Shown here piece by piece: positions 1-9,853 of a stretch of DNA of 41,243 bases. The number at the start of each line of letters is the position of its first letter. Position 1 is the stretch's first letter. Both the position numbers and the translations under genes were made by a program. This DNA is from Candidatus Cloacimonadota bacterium. Lineage in GTDB: Bacteria; Cloacimonadota; Cloacimonadia; Cloacimonadales; Cloacimonadaceae. The notes under the pieces were generated by a model that did not search any database, was not told where the DNA came from, and saw only the letters and a list, made by a program, of their open reading frames with translations. The stretch spans positions 1-41,243 of the forward strand of contig JAEZUG010000092.1 of assembly GCA_023421135.1 (NCBI GenBank), written 5' to 3'.

Positions 1-102
1 CGGTTTGGCGAGGACCCCGGTCGCAGGAATGACGATACCATTAGCAGGGAGATGATTCTGATGCTCGCCTTGTTTTGCAAATCGTGCAATGGCATTAGAA
101 TT

Positions 103-2742
103 ATGAAGCGATTACTACCGGTTCTGTTCTTCTGCCTGCTAAGCCTCAACGCCTGGGCAGTAACCCTGGGTGTAGCCTTGGATGGCTCTCAAGCCTACAA
201 CAGTATCCAGCTTGCCATAAATGCCTCCAGTCACGGAGATACTGTCCTGGTCTATCCGGGAAGATACCTGGAGAATCTCCGATTCAACGGAAAGAACATC
301 ACCTTGGCAAGCCTGGAGCTAATCACCGGTAACCGGGACTATGTGTATTCAACCATTATTGATGCCAATCACAACGGAGCTGGGATACTGATTCTTGACC
401 GCGAAGCTGATGTTTATGTTCAGGGATTCACTGTAACCAATGGCATTGGCTACTACAATGAGATGTATGATTGGTATTCAGGAGGTGGAATAGCTGTAGG
501 AAACATGACAGGGCAAAGAAATGTAAGAATAGTGAACTGTAACGTAACTGGGAATAGCGCTGAAAATGGCGCAGGAGTGTATCTTGGGGTGTGTAATGCT
601 ACTATTAGCGGACTGAGCATTCACAGCAATTATGGGGGTATCGGTGGTGGTTTATATTTTGCAGGCTCGTACAATCAATATGGAATCAGTTTTGATCCAG
701 TTAATCGCTGCAGTATCTATAGTAACTATGCTGCTGTTGGTAGCGACATATATACATATCACTTAAGCACTGTTCATGTAGTGGTAGATACATTTACTGT
801 AGCGAATCCCTGGAATTTCTATGCCTCAGCTATACCATCTAATCCAAACATCAGCAATCCCTATAGCTTTGATATACTTCACACAGTGCACGAAGAAGTG
901 AATCACGATCTCTATGTAGCTACATGGGGAGATGACAGCAATAGTGGCTTTAGTCCTGCTGAACCCCTGCGCAATATCTTTATGGCTATGTACAAGATAG
1001 CTTCCGACAGCCTCAATCCCAAATCTGTATATGTGCAGGACGGGCACTATTCCCCCAGCCGAAATGGACAGATCTTCCCTGTTCCGGTGAAGAACTATGT
1101 CAACTTGGTTGGTGATTCACGGGAGGGAACGATACTTGATGGTGAAGGAGGGTTGGCACTAGTTAATGTCCCCAAGTTTTGCAACGACACTAGTGTTGAG
1201 AATTTTAACATTATCCGAGGGAGAAGCGGATTATTGGTTGCATATTCTCATAATCTAGATATCAGCAATATATCAGTATTAGGGCTTGTTGATTCTTACA
1301 GTGTTAAGGGAGTATTTGGTTCACGTATGACTGGTAGAACTTCAATAAGTGATGTAGATATTCGGGGCCTGGTTAGTCAGAGTGCTTCGAACGGTATTGC
1401 TTTCTACGAAAAATCTGGAGCTTTGGACCTGCGAAACATCAATATCTCCGGTTTCACTAGCACAGAGGAGGGTATCCTAATTGCTGAGATATCTACCCGC
1501 AGTGATTGTGATATCCTCATAGATGGCCTTAGTATTCACGATAACTCAAGCAATTCGGCTGACGAGTTTGCTTTTAACTCTTTAGTCCAGATTGCACCGT
1601 TTGATAACTATGGCACCCGCTTACGGATAGAGCTAAAGAACTCTGCTTTCTATGATAACTACCAAGCCAGACCGGGACAGATGGGCAATATCAGGTCTTT
1701 GAACGATACACTCTTCATCGAGAACTGCACCTTTGCCGGGAACTCCGGTGGCGGTCCAGTCCTCTATGTGCAGGGGACATCTGTCTTGCGCAACAACATC
1801 TTTCACAACCCGGCGATGAATACCCAAGTGGCGATACCCAATTTCAACTCCTCCGGGATCTACAGCCATACCACCTTGAGCCATAACAATATCTTGGGTG
1901 GCAGCAGCGGAGTCTATAATGCCACCCCCCAGAACCCCCTGATCTGGGGAGAGGGGAATACGGATGAAGATCCGCTCTTCAGTAACACCGGCAACCGTCC
2001 CTACAGCCTCAGCGTCCTGTCTCCCCTGATCGATAGCGGTTGGCAGCCTGCCTCCGGCTTGGCTCTTGATGCTTTGGATGCGGGAGGCAACCAGCGGCTT
2101 TGGGATGGGGATGGAGACGGCATTACCATCATCGACAAAGGCGCCTATGAATACCAGTATTTCAGCCCTCCTACAAACCTGAGTGCCCAGCTCTGGCAAA
2201 ACACAGTTGAGCTAAGCTGGGAGATGCCGGGCTTGGGTAGAGCTCTGGTTGGTTATCGCATATTCCGTAACAATGCCCCTCATGCCGATGTCTGGGGAGC
2301 AGAGAATCTGTACTTTAGGGAGCAGCTTGCAGCCAGCGATACCTTGAAGTATCGGGTGGCAGCACTCTATGGAAACCTGGAATCTGCCCCAAGCGATAGC
2401 GTGGTAGTAGTCTATACAGCTGTATCCACAGAGGATGAAGTATTAATGCCGCAAACCGGCTTTAGTATCAGTCCCAATCCCTTCAGCGGACATACAAATC
2501 TCACAGTGGAGCTCTCTGCCAGTGACAGAACAGAGCCAATCACCACTGCCCGGATTGTGATCTACAACCTCAGAGGGCAGATCGTGAGAAGCCTGGAACT
2601 TGATCCCGGAGCGCGCCAGCAAGTGCTCTCCTGGGATGGCAGAGACAGCCGGAACCAGCGCTGCTCCAACGGTGTTTACATCCTTAGCATGGTGGTTGAT
2701 GGCAGGAGTATTATCAGCAAGAAGGTGACGTTGATCAGATGA
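103..2742 (+). CDS. Secreted right-handed beta-helix protein with C-terminal type-A sorting domain
   Basis: Probably exported to the cell surface by a type IX-like route; no enzymatic role can be assigned. From the ATG at 103 the product opens with a classic signal peptide ending LNAWA. Early beta-helix repeats follow, then a DUF1565-like segment (LYVATWGDDSNSG, about 280 residues in), more helix repeats rich in NISG/DISN turns, and a segment with DPLF...SPLIDSG that is typical of such proteins. A fibronectin-III-like domain (PPTNLSAQLWQNTVELSW) leads to a FlgD-like sorting domain (YNLRGQIVRSL ... NGVYILSM). Start choice is uncertain. The frame is open to the window edge. An ATG at 61 has GGGAG nine bases upstream, and the ATG at 52 abuts it. 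I prefer 103 because of the signal peptide. It stands alone, with repeat-bearing DNA downstream. Confidence 0.8.
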   Translation: MKRLLPVLFFCLLSLNAWAVTLGVALDGSQAYNSIQLAINASSHGDTVLVYPGRYLENLRFNGKNITLASLELITGNRDYVYSTIIDANHNGAGILILDREADVYVQGFTVTNGIGYYNEMYDWYSGGGIAVGNMTGQRNVRIVNCNVTGNSAENGAGVYLGVCNATISGLSIHSNYGGIGGGLYFAGSYNQYGISFDPVNRCSIYSNYAAVGSDIYTYHLSTVHVVVDTFTVANPWNFYASAIPSNPNISNPYSFDILHTVHEEVNHDLYVATWGDDSNSGFSPAEPLRNIFMAMYKIASDSLNPKSVYVQDGHYSPSRNGQIFPVPVKNYVNLVGDSREGTILDGEGGLALVNVPKFCNDTSVENFNIIRGRSGLLVAYSHNLDISNISVLGLVDSYSVKGVFGSRMTGRTSISDVDIRGLVSQSASNGIAFYEKSGALDLRNINISGFTSTEEGILIAEISTRSDCDILIDGLSIHDNSSNSADEFAFNSLVQIAPFDNYGTRLRIELKNSAFYDNYQARPGQMGNIRSLNDTLFIENCTFAGNSGGGPVLYVQGTSVLRNNIFHNPAMNTQVAIPNFNSSGIYSHTTLSHNNILGGSSGVYNATPQNPLIWGEGNTDEDPLFSNTGNRPYSLSVLSPLIDSGWQPASGLALDALDAGGNQRLWDGDGDGITIIDKGAYEYQYFSPPTNLSAQLWQNTVELSWEMPGLGRALVGYRIFRNNAPHADVWGAENLYFREQLAASDTLKYRVAALYGNLESAPSDSVVVVYTAVSTEDEVLMPQTGFSISPNPFSGHTNLTVELSASDRTEPITTARIVIYNLRGQIVRSLELDPGARQQVLSWDGRDSRNQRCSNGVYILSMVVDGRSIISKKVTLIR

Positions 2743-2894
2743 CAAACCTGAAATATCCCACTATTGGACAAAAATGAAAGATCACAAATGAACACGGATG
2801 CTGGTTTCACTATTGAACCCGATCCTTACAATGCTGAAGTCCTGATCTTTGAATCAAGGTTTATTTGTTTCCAAGCTCTAAACCTGCCTTTCTC

Positions 2895-2922
2895 GTCACT
2901 TGTCACTTGTTACTCGTCACTT
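2895..2922 (-). repeat. Four tandem 7-bp units (GTCACTT; AAGTGAC on the other strand)
   Basis: The units are GTCACTT, GTCACTT, GTTACTC and GTCACTT, with no gaps. A second array with the same consensus in the opposite orientation lies at 21845-21872. The same core continues into GTTCACTGAT-type repeats immediately downstream. Confidence 0.75.
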
Positions 2923-2956
2923 TCTGTTCACTGATCACTGTTCTCTGTTCACTGAT
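2923..2956 (+). repeat. Direct repeat TCTGTTCACTGAT, two copies 21 bp apart
   Basis: Exact 13-base copies lie at 2923-2935 and 2944-2956, with GATCACTG between them. They abut the heptad array, so the two may be one degenerate repeat tract. Confidence 0.7.
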
Positions 2957-3033
2957 ATGTCTAGTTGTTTTTCATTGACAGTATCAGCCGTATCTGCAAT
3001 TGTACCGTAAATACTGAAACCGAGGACTCTGCC

Positions 3034-4224
3034 ATGTATAGAGAAGCGTATCATTTTCCGTTGCAGCGTTTTATTGATCCAGATCACTTCGCTGCCCTAA
3101 AAGAATACACCAAGGATATTCAGACTCCGGTTCTGCTGGTTGATCTGGAAAAGATCCGCAAGAGTTACCTTGATCTCTCCCGCTGTTTTCCGATGGCGCA
3201 GATCTACTTTGCCGTGAAAGCCAATCCCATGAATGAGGTTATCGGCATGCTTCATGAAGAAGGTTCCTGCTTCGATATAGCTTCCAGATACGAGCTGGAT
3301 CAGATGCTGAGATTGGGAGTAGAGCCGGATCGTCTGAGCTATGGCAATACTATAAAAAAACGCTCCGACATATCCTATTTCTATGAACACGGTGTCAGGA
3401 TGTTTGTGACTGATAGCGAGAATGATCTGAAGAATCTGGCGGAGTTGGCTCCCGGTTCCCGTATTCTTTTCCGTATTCTCACGGAGGGAACTGGTGCGGA
3501 CTGGCCGCTCTCCCGTAAGTTTGGTTCGCATTCGGATGTGATCTACAATTTGATCATGGAAGCCGATAAAAGCGGTTTGCAGCCCTATGGAATATCTTTC
3601 CATGTGGGTTCTCAGCAGAGAGATATCGGACAGTGGGATGATGCCATTGCGCGTTGCAAATACCTCTTCGACGCTGCTTGGGAAGAGGGGATAGAGCTCA
3701 AGATGATCAATCTGGGGGGAGGATTTCCCGCCAGTTACGTTGATCCTACTTATGAAGTTCACGAGTATGCAGAGGAAATCCTGCGCTTTATTCAGGAAGA
3801 CTTTGGCGATAATATGCCGCAGTTGATCCTGGAACCGGGCAGGTCCCTGGTGGCAGATTCCGGGATCATCGTCTCGGAAATAGTCAATATCAGCAAGAAA
3901 TCCAAGAGTAATCTTTATCTTTGGGTTTATCTGGACGTGGGTAAGTTTGGCGGTTTGATCGAAACGATCGATGAATCGATCAAGTTCCCCATCTATTTTG
4001 ACAGACAAGGTCTGGCGGAGGAAGTGATCCTGGCAGGGCCGACTTGTGATTCTATGGACATTATGTACGAGCATTTTCGCTATCACATGCCGGAGACCAG
4101 TCAACCGGGAGATAAGGTCTTTATCTTCACCACCGGAGCCTATACTCAGAGTTACAGCTCGGTGAGTTTTAATGGTTTTCCGCCTCTGAGATCTGAGCTC
4201 CTACCTCCTAATATCAGATTGTAA
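3034..4224 (+). CDS. PLP-dependent ornithine/lysine-type decarboxylase (fold type III, ODC/DapDC superfamily)
   Basis: A cytoplasmic basic-amino-acid decarboxylase, probably making putrescine or cadaverine. Visible motifs: the PLP lysine in FAVKANP (near residue 55); HVGSQ and the glycine loop GGGFP that bind cofactor phosphate; EPGRSLV; and the catalytic GPTCDSMD, whose Cys-Asp is the ODC hallmark rather than that of diaminopimelate decarboxylase. The length, 396 residues, matches short eukaryotic-type bacterial ODCs. The start is the ATG at 3034, with GAGG eight bases upstream; a TTG 69 bases earlier lacks a site. The Ldh2-type gene follows after 11 bases, so co-transcription is likely. Ornithine versus lysine preference cannot be read from sequence. 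Confidence 0.85.
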   Translation: MYREAYHFPLQRFIDPDHFAALKEYTKDIQTPVLLVDLEKIRKSYLDLSRCFPMAQIYFAVKANPMNEVIGMLHEEGSCFDIASRYELDQMLRLGVEPDRLSYGNTIKKRSDISYFYEHGVRMFVTDSENDLKNLAELAPGSRILFRILTEGTGADWPLSRKFGSHSDVIYNLIMEADKSGLQPYGISFHVGSQQRDIGQWDDAIARCKYLFDAAWEEGIELKMINLGGGFPASYVDPTYEVHEYAEEILRFIQEDFGDNMPQLILEPGRSLVADSGIIVSEIVNISKKSKSNLYLWVYLDVGKFGGLIETIDESIKFPIYFDRQGLAEEVILAGPTCDSMDIMYEHFRYHMPETSQPGDKVFIFTTGAYTQSYSSVSFNGFPPLRSELLPPNIRL

Positions 4225-4235
4225 GGAAATAAATT

Positions 4236-5339
4236 ATGTTGTTTTTACCGATCGATATACTCCAAAAATTCATGGTGGAAGTCTTCACCCGTATTGGCGT
4301 TCCAGAAGATGAGGCCAGGATCTGTTCCGAGATCCTCATTGCTTCAGATCTGAAGGGAATTGAATCCCACGGTATCGGCAGACTGAAGATGTATTACGAC
4401 CGGATCAAGCTGGGTATCCAGAAGCCGGTCACCAAGATCGATGTGATCCGGGATCGTTATGCCACAGCGGTTTGGGACGGCAATCATGGAATGGGACACG
4501 TGGTGGCGCATAAAGCCATGCTGGAAGCCATCAGTAAGGCAGGGAAGTATGGGCTTGGGGCTGTGGCAGTGCGCAATTCCACTCATTATGGTATTTGCGG
4601 CTACTATTCAGAGCTGGCCACCCGCCATAACATGATCGGTCTGGTCTTTACCAATGCCCGGCCCTCAATCTGCCCCACCAATGGAGTTGATCCGCTACTG
4701 GGCACCAATCCCATCTGTTTCGGAGCACCCACAGATCTGGCTTATCCCTTCCTGTACGATGCGGCAACCTCCATTTCACAGCGGGGGAAGATCGAACAAC
4801 TGGATAGGGAAGAGAAGAATACTCCGGAAGGCTGGGCGATCGATCGGGAAGGGAACTATTGCACCAATACTCCTCAACTCCTGAAGGATTTGGTTTCGCA
4901 GACTGCTGCTCTGCTGCCTATTGGTGGCATGGATGAGCTTTCGGGAAGTCATAAGGGTTATGGTTTGGCTACGATGGTGGAAATCCTCTGTGCCGCGCTG
5001 CAGGACGGCAGCTTCACCAATTCACTATTGGGCACGGATGAGTTTGGCAAGCCCTGTCCCTATCGGCTGGGTCACTTCTTCCTGGCCATAAATGTAGATT
5101 TCTTTATCGAGATTGACCGTTTTCGCAAGATCTGCGGAGATATCTGCAGAGATTTACAGAACTCTACGCTGCTCCCAGGCAGAGAACGTATCTGGGTGGC
5201 AGGAGAGAAGGAATATGAAAACGAACTGAGAGTACGCGAACATGGCGTTCCCATTGTCCCAAACCTGCTGAAGAATATCAAGACTATGCAGCAGGAATTG
5301 GGCTTTCAATTGATTGATACTGCAGGGTTGGAAGGCTGA
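4236..5339 (+). CDS. Malate/L-lactate/sulfolactate dehydrogenase family oxidoreductase (Ldh2/YlbC)
   Basis: An NAD(P)-dependent 2-hydroxyacid dehydrogenase of the Ldh2 fold, unrelated to classical MDH/LDH. Family features seen: ESHGIGRL near residue 44 with the conserved His; DGNHGMGHVVA; VRNSTHYGICGYY with the second conserved His; the cofactor region VDPLLGTNPICFGAPT; and GSHKGYGLATMVEILCAAL with the conserved Lys near the C-terminal third. Its 367 residues are normal. AAGGA stands before the ATG, and the gap to the upstream decarboxylase is 11 bases. Malate is the commonest substrate, but ureidoglycolate and sulfolactate enzymes share these motifs, so the substrate is open. Confidence 0.85.
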   Translation: MLFLPIDILQKFMVEVFTRIGVPEDEARICSEILIASDLKGIESHGIGRLKMYYDRIKLGIQKPVTKIDVIRDRYATAVWDGNHGMGHVVAHKAMLEAISKAGKYGLGAVAVRNSTHYGICGYYSELATRHNMIGLVFTNARPSICPTNGVDPLLGTNPICFGAPTDLAYPFLYDAATSISQRGKIEQLDREEKNTPEGWAIDREGNYCTNTPQLLKDLVSQTAALLPIGGMDELSGSHKGYGLATMVEILCAALQDGSFTNSLLGTDEFGKPCPYRLGHFFLAINVDFFIEIDRFRKICGDICRDLQNSTLLPGRERIWVAGEKEYENELRVREHGVPIVPNLLKNIKTMQQELGFQLIDTAGLEG

Positions 5340-5366
5340 AGCAGTATAAAGGTTAGGACTTTGGAT

Positions 5367-6638
5367 ATGAAAAAAACTATCACACTTCTTCTGCTGCTTG
5401 CCCTGCTCTTCCTGGGAAGCTGCAGCAAGGCAGGGACTTCCGGTAAGATCAAGGTAAGCTTCTGGCATGGCACCAGCGGACCGATCGGCGACGTCCTGAT
5501 GGATATGATCAAGGACTTTGAAAAGAGCCATCCCAATATCGATATAGTTGCTATTCCGGTGAGCAGCTATGCGGCTCTATCCCAGAAGCTGATGGCCTCC
5601 ATACAGGCTAATAAACAGCCGGATATTGCCCAAGTCTATGAATCTTGGACTGCCAAGTATATCGATGCCGAAGTACTGGTCTCCATGGATGATATGATCG
5701 CCCGGGATCCGAACTTTGGAGAGACAGATCTGGCGGATTTCTATCCGGTCTTCATCAGCAGTAATACCTTTGATGGGACACTCTGGAGTATGCCTTTCAA
5801 TAAGAGTGTGCGGGCATATTTTTACAATAAAGATGCTTTCTACCGGGCAGGATTGGATCCCAATCACTTTCCCGAGACCTGGGAGGAGTTTCGCCATTAC
5901 TGCCGTCTATTGACAGATCAGACCTCTGGTAGTGGTAAACCGGAACGTTATGGAACCAACTTTGCCGTCAATGAATGGCAGTTTATCAATCTGCTGCATC
6001 AGGCCGGTGGAAGCGTTGTGGATGCCAGTGGGCAGCCGGCTTTGAATAGTCAGTATGGTCTTGAGGCACTGAACTTCATCACTGATCTCATTCATAAGGA
6101 CAATACGGTTTATACTGTGAGTGGTTATGAAGGGCAAAATGACTTTCTGGCCGGAAAAGTAGCTATGTATGAGGGCTCCAGCGTGTCCATCACACATATG
6201 AGGCAGGAACCGATCAATTTTAATATGGGTTATGCTCCGCTGCCTATTCACAGAACCAATCAAAGTGCTGTGAGCGGTACCAATATTGTGATCTTCAAGA
6301 GCGGAGATACCCGCAGGGAAGAAGCAGCCTGGGAATTTATCAAATGGTTCACAGCTCCGGAGCAAACTGCCGAGTGGGCTACCCGCACCTTCTATATGCC
6401 GGTGCGCAGATCAGCTATGGCAAGCGCTACTATTCAGGATTTCCTGACTCAGTATCCACAATTCAGAGGCATCTTTGAGCAGCTTGAAACCGCTGTGTTT
6501 GAGCCTCAAATGGGGGCCTGGTTTAAAGCCAGACCCAAGCTCAAGGAGTATCTGGAGAAAGCGATATCCCAGAAGAGTGACAATCAGACAGCGCTCAATG
6601 ATGCGGCAGCAAAATTCCTGGAGTATATAAACGAATAG
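5367..6638 (+). CDS. ABC-type sugar/glycerol-3-phosphate-like solute-binding lipoprotein (family 1)
   Basis: A periplasmic, membrane-anchored binding protein of the UgpB/MalE-like class. The N-terminus is MKKT, a leucine-rich stretch and the lipobox LGSC, with the lipidated Cys at residue 19. The mature part has the family pattern: VSFWHGTSGPIGDVL near the start, QANKQPDIAQVYESW, DGTLWSMPFNKS, YYNKDAF-like YFYNKDAFYRAGLDP, PETWEEF, and GTNIVIFKSG before AAWEFIKWFTAPEQ. The ATG at 5367 has AGGA eight bases upstream; the TTG at 5361 is too close to it. No permease or ATPase gene is adjacent, so the transporter must be encoded elsewhere. It abuts the aspartate kinase gene with no gap, suggesting one transcript. 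Confidence 0.87.
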   Translation: MKKTITLLLLLALLFLGSCSKAGTSGKIKVSFWHGTSGPIGDVLMDMIKDFEKSHPNIDIVAIPVSSYAALSQKLMASIQANKQPDIAQVYESWTAKYIDAEVLVSMDDMIARDPNFGETDLADFYPVFISSNTFDGTLWSMPFNKSVRAYFYNKDAFYRAGLDPNHFPETWEEFRHYCRLLTDQTSGSGKPERYGTNFAVNEWQFINLLHQAGGSVVDASGQPALNSQYGLEALNFITDLIHKDNTVYTVSGYEGQNDFLAGKVAMYEGSSVSITHMRQEPINFNMGYAPLPIHRTNQSAVSGTNIVIFKSGDTRREEAAWEFIKWFTAPEQTAEWATRTFYMPVRRSAMASATIQDFLTQYPQFRGIFEQLETAVFEPQMGAWFKARPKLKEYLEKAISQKSDNQTALNDAAAKFLEYINE

Positions 6639-7835
6639 ATGGCTATCATAGTAAAGAAATTTGGGGGCAGTTCAGTTGCCTCAATAGAGCTGATCAAGTC
6701 CATAGCCCATAGAATCGCTCTAGCATATCAGCAGGGAGATTCTGTGGTGCTGGTGGTATCTGCTATGGCCAAGACCACGGACGAGCTTTTTAGATTGGCC
6801 TTTGAGATCTCGGATCATCCTTCCCGAAGAGAGCTTGATATGCTGCTTACGGCAGGGGAACGTATCTCGATGTCTCTGCTCTCCTTGGCACTGCACAACG
6901 AGGGCTTTTCCTCGATCAGTTTCACTGGTTCTCAAAGCGGGATTATGACGGACTCTATGCATGGGAATGCCAGGATAACAGACGTTAATGCTTTTCGTAT
7001 CCGTGAGGAGCTAGCCAAAGGCAAGATTGTGATTGTGGCGGGTTTTCAGGGTGTGAGTCCGGCCAAAGAGATCACAACTTTGGGCCGGGGTGGTTCTGAT
7101 ACCTCGGCAGTAGCTTTGGCAAGCTATCTGGGAGCCGATCTCTGTGAGATATACACAGACGTTGATGGCGTCTATACCGCAGATCCTCGTCTGGTTCCCT
7201 CAGCACGGTTGATTCCCAGCCTGGATTATGGTCAGATGCTGGCTTTGGCCTACAGTGGATCCAAAGTTCTGCATCCCAGAGCAGTGGAATTTGCCTATAA
7301 GTATAAGATTCCGGTGGAGGTGAAGTCTTCATTTACTTTCGGACCGGGAACTATTTTGCACAGTGAAATGAATAAAACAACGGAAAGATATATGGAAGAT
7401 AAAACAATCACGGCTCTGGCGCATAAAGATGGCCTGATCCGGTATCAGCTCTCGACAAATGAGACACTATTGGGAGCGCTCAAGACTTGGAACAACGAGA
7501 TTTTTCGCTACAGCATCAGGAATGGGCTGATTGAGCTGTTGGTGGAGACAAAATATGAGACTGAGATTGACCATCTGATTCAGAGTAAAGCGCTGAGCTT
7601 GAAAGAAAAGACCACTGGCTGGGCTTGTGTTAGCCTGGTTGGTTTGGGAATAAATCTGGATCCCTGTGTTTTGGCAGAGACCATGGAACTGCTGAGGGGC
7701 ATCGATCTGGAAGAAGTGACTCACAGTGAGAAGACAATTGATCTGATGCTGTCCTCCGAAGACTTGAAAGAGACACTGCTCCGCTTGCACCACCATTATC
7801 TGGAGTCTGCCATAAATCAGGGAGGTCAGTCATGA
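6639..7835 (+). CDS. lysC: Aspartate kinase
   Basis: Phosphorylates aspartate, the first step toward lysine, threonine and methionine. Motifs: KKFGGSSVA at the N-terminus (nucleotide/aspartate site), LLTAGERISMSLL, TLGRGGSDTSAVALA, and EIYTDVDGVYTADPR. The kinase domain ends near SYSGSKVLHPRAVEFA-type sequence (here LAYSGSKVLHPRAVEFA). About 130 further residues are probably two ACT domains for feedback control, although they are divergent. The length, 398, is normal for a monofunctional enzyme. The start codon directly follows the stop of the binding-protein gene and lacks a clear close ribosome site, so translational coupling is likely. The stop overlaps metG by four bases. Confidence 0.92.
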   Translation: MAIIVKKFGGSSVASIELIKSIAHRIALAYQQGDSVVLVVSAMAKTTDELFRLAFEISDHPSRRELDMLLTAGERISMSLLSLALHNEGFSSISFTGSQSGIMTDSMHGNARITDVNAFRIREELAKGKIVIVAGFQGVSPAKEITTLGRGGSDTSAVALASYLGADLCEIYTDVDGVYTADPRLVPSARLIPSLDYGQMLALAYSGSKVLHPRAVEFAYKYKIPVEVKSSFTFGPGTILHSEMNKTTERYMEDKTITALAHKDGLIRYQLSTNETLLGALKTWNNEIFRYSIRNGLIELLVETKYETEIDHLIQSKALSLKEKTTGWACVSLVGLGINLDPCVLAETMELLRGIDLEEVTHSEKTIDLMLSSEDLKETLLRLHHHYLESAINQGGQS

Positions 7836-9853
7836 GATATCTGGTAACCAGTGCTTTACCCTACGCCAATGGCAAGCTGCATATCGGCCACGTGGCAGGT
7901 GCATATCTGCCAGCGGATATCTTTGTGCGGTACTTACGCTCCAAGGGTGAGGATGTGATATATATCTGTGGTACCGATGAGCATGGCACGCCCATCTCAA
8001 TCAGTGCCGATAAAGAAGGGATCAGCCCCCTGGAAGTGGTCAAACGCTATCATGATTCGATCAAGGAAGCTTTCGACGGTATTGGAATAGAGTTTGATAA
8101 CTTCTCCGGAACGGCCAGGGAGGAGCATTACAAGCTCTCCCAGGAGTTCTTTCTCAATCTCTTTAACAAGGGAAACATCCAGCCCAAGACCACTCTGCAG
8201 TTCTATTGCGAGCATGATAAACGCTATCTCCCGGATAGATATGTGGAAGGAAGCTGTCCCAAATGCGGAGCCGGTGGTGCGCGAGGCGATCAGTGTGATG
8301 CCTGTGGTCAGATCTATGACACTACCACGCTGGTGGAGCCCAAGTGTAAGATCTGCGGGAATCAACCCATCATTCGGGAGACCAGCCACTGGTTCTTGCA
8401 TCTGAACAACTTTGCGGAGCAGATGAAGCACTGGATCTCCACCAAGGACTACTGGAAAGAAAACGTTCGTAACTTCATGCTGAATCTGTTGGAGCAGGGA
8501 CTGATTGAGCGTTCCATCACCAGAGATTTATCCTGGGGTGTGCCTGTGCCCTTGCCTGATGCTGAGGGGAAAGTGCTCTATGTCTGGTTTGATGCTCCCA
8601 TTGGTTATATCTCATCAACTGTGGAATGGGCAAAGAGAATTGGAGAACCCGAACGCTGGAAGGATTACTGGCTTTCTGAAGATACCCAATTGGTTCACTT
8701 TATTGGCAAGGATAACATCATCTTCCATGCTCTGATTTGGCCAGCTATGCTGATGGGGCAGGATACAAAGTACTGCCTTCCGCATGATATTCCAGCAAAT
8801 GAATTCATGAATCTGGAAGGGGAGAAGATCTCCACCAGCCGGGATTGGGCGGTTTGGGTGGATGAATTTGTAAAGGTCTTCCCCGGTGAGTATCTGCGTT
8901 ATTATCTGGCTGCCAACGCTCCTGAATCAAAAGATGCAGACTTCAGCTTCAAAGACTTTCAACAGAGGATCAATAACGAACTTAACAATGTGCTGGGAAA
9001 CCTGGTCAATCGCATGCTCAGCTTTGCTTCCAAGAACTATGATGGCAAGTTGCGTTCAGTTGCATTGTCCGAAGTCTCCTCGAGCTTCCTGAGTGAAGCC
9101 GACGCATTACTGAAAGAGATAGATGAGTCCTATAGTACCTATCAGGTGAAGAAGAATACGCGCTTGATCATGGATCTGGCCAGAATGGGAAACCGCTATT
9201 TTGACGAGCGCAAGCCCTGGCAACAGATCAAAGAGGATCGGGAGCAGGTCATGGAGACGCTTTGGACCTGTTATCTGCTGCTCCATAAGATCTCTATTGC
9301 CTTGTATCCAATCTTACCTCAGACAATGATCAAGATGCGGGCTTTGCTCTCTCTGGAAGGTGAGTTCAGCTTTTCTGATGCCTGGAGAGAACCTCTCAGC
9401 GAAGTACAATTGGTCAGAGCCGAACCGCTCTTCTCCAAGCTGGAGGATGAACTGATTGAGGCTCAGATTGATCTGCTTAAAGCCAAATCCCAGGCGCGTG
9501 ACAACAAGCAGGAATTCAAAGAGATCAAAGAACTGATCAGTTATGATGACTTTGCCAGGATGGATATCCGTCTGGCAAAAGTATTGCATGCAGAACCGGT
9601 TCCCAAGACTGATAAGCTCCTGCATCTGAAGGTCGATATCGGCTCGGAAGAGCGTGAACTGGTGGCCGGATTGGCTTTGCATTACAAAGCCGAAGAATTG
9701 ATCGGACGCACCGTTGTGATGCTGGTGAATCTGGAACCCAGAACCATCCGTGGCGTGAAGAGTCAGGGGATGATTCTGGCTGCTGATACCAACGGAAGCT
9801 TGAGTATCCTTGAGCCCCACAAAGACAGTATGCCCGGAGCGACAATTTCGTGA
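7832..9853 (+). CDS. metG: Methionyl-tRNA synthetase with C-terminal tRNA-binding domain
   Basis: Charges tRNA-Met in the cytoplasm. The Rossmann half carries YANGKLHIGHVAGAYLPAD (HIGH motif near residue 17) and GTDEHGTPI. The connective peptide has a zinc-binding set: CPKC, CDAC and CKIC, plus CEHDKRYLPDRYVEGSC. The second signature is KISTS, a usual variant of KMSKS in this lineage. Residues from about 570 on (YDDFARMDIRLAKVL ... PRTIRGVKSQGM) form the EMAP-II/Arc1p-like OB fold used for dimerisation and tRNA binding. The length, 673, is standard. ATGA overlap with lysC and GTGA overlap with the next gene suggest tight coupling. Confidence 0.97.
   Translation: MRYLVTSALPYANGKLHIGHVAGAYLPADIFVRYLRSKGEDVIYICGTDEHGTPISISADKEGISPLEVVKRYHDSIKEAFDGIGIEFDNFSGTAREEHYKLSQEFFLNLFNKGNIQPKTTLQFYCEHDKRYLPDRYVEGSCPKCGAGGARGDQCDACGQIYDTTTLVEPKCKICGNQPIIRETSHWFLHLNNFAEQMKHWISTKDYWKENVRNFMLNLLEQGLIERSITRDLSWGVPVPLPDAEGKVLYVWFDAPIGYISSTVEWAKRIGEPERWKDYWLSEDTQLVHFIGKDNIIFHALIWPAMLMGQDTKYCLPHDIPANEFMNLEGEKISTSRDWAVWVDEFVKVFPGEYLRYYLAANAPESKDADFSFKDFQQRINNELNNVLGNLVNRMLSFASKNYDGKLRSVALSEVSSSFLSEADALLKEIDESYSTYQVKKNTRLIMDLARMGNRYFDERKPWQQIKEDREQVMETLWTCYLLLHKISIALYPILPQTMIKMRALLSLEGEFSFSDAWREPLSEVQLVRAEPLFSKLEDELIEAQIDLLKAKSQARDNKQEFKEIKELISYDDFARMDIRLAKVLHAEPVPKTDKLLHLKVDIGSEERELVAGLALHYKAEELIGRTVVMLVNLEPRTIRGVKSQGMILAADTNGSLSILEPHKDSMPGATIS

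Larger units (their letters stand above)
2743..3033. other. Intergenic region with short-period repeats and a possible promoter
   Basis: No plausible gene is seen. The right half holds a 7-bp tandem array and a 21-bp-spaced direct repeat (listed separately). A TTGACA at 2975-2980 could be the -35 box for the decarboxylase gene, but no good -10 box sits at 16-18 bases, so this is weak. Confidence 0.5.

Noticed and set aside
3097..4104. Long minus-strand open frame opposite the decarboxylase gene
   Set aside because: It is antisense to a well-supported enzyme with full motifs, has no recognisable domain, and no ribosome site of note.
7832..7900. Riboswitch or T-box before metG
   Set aside because: metG overlaps lysC, leaving no leader.
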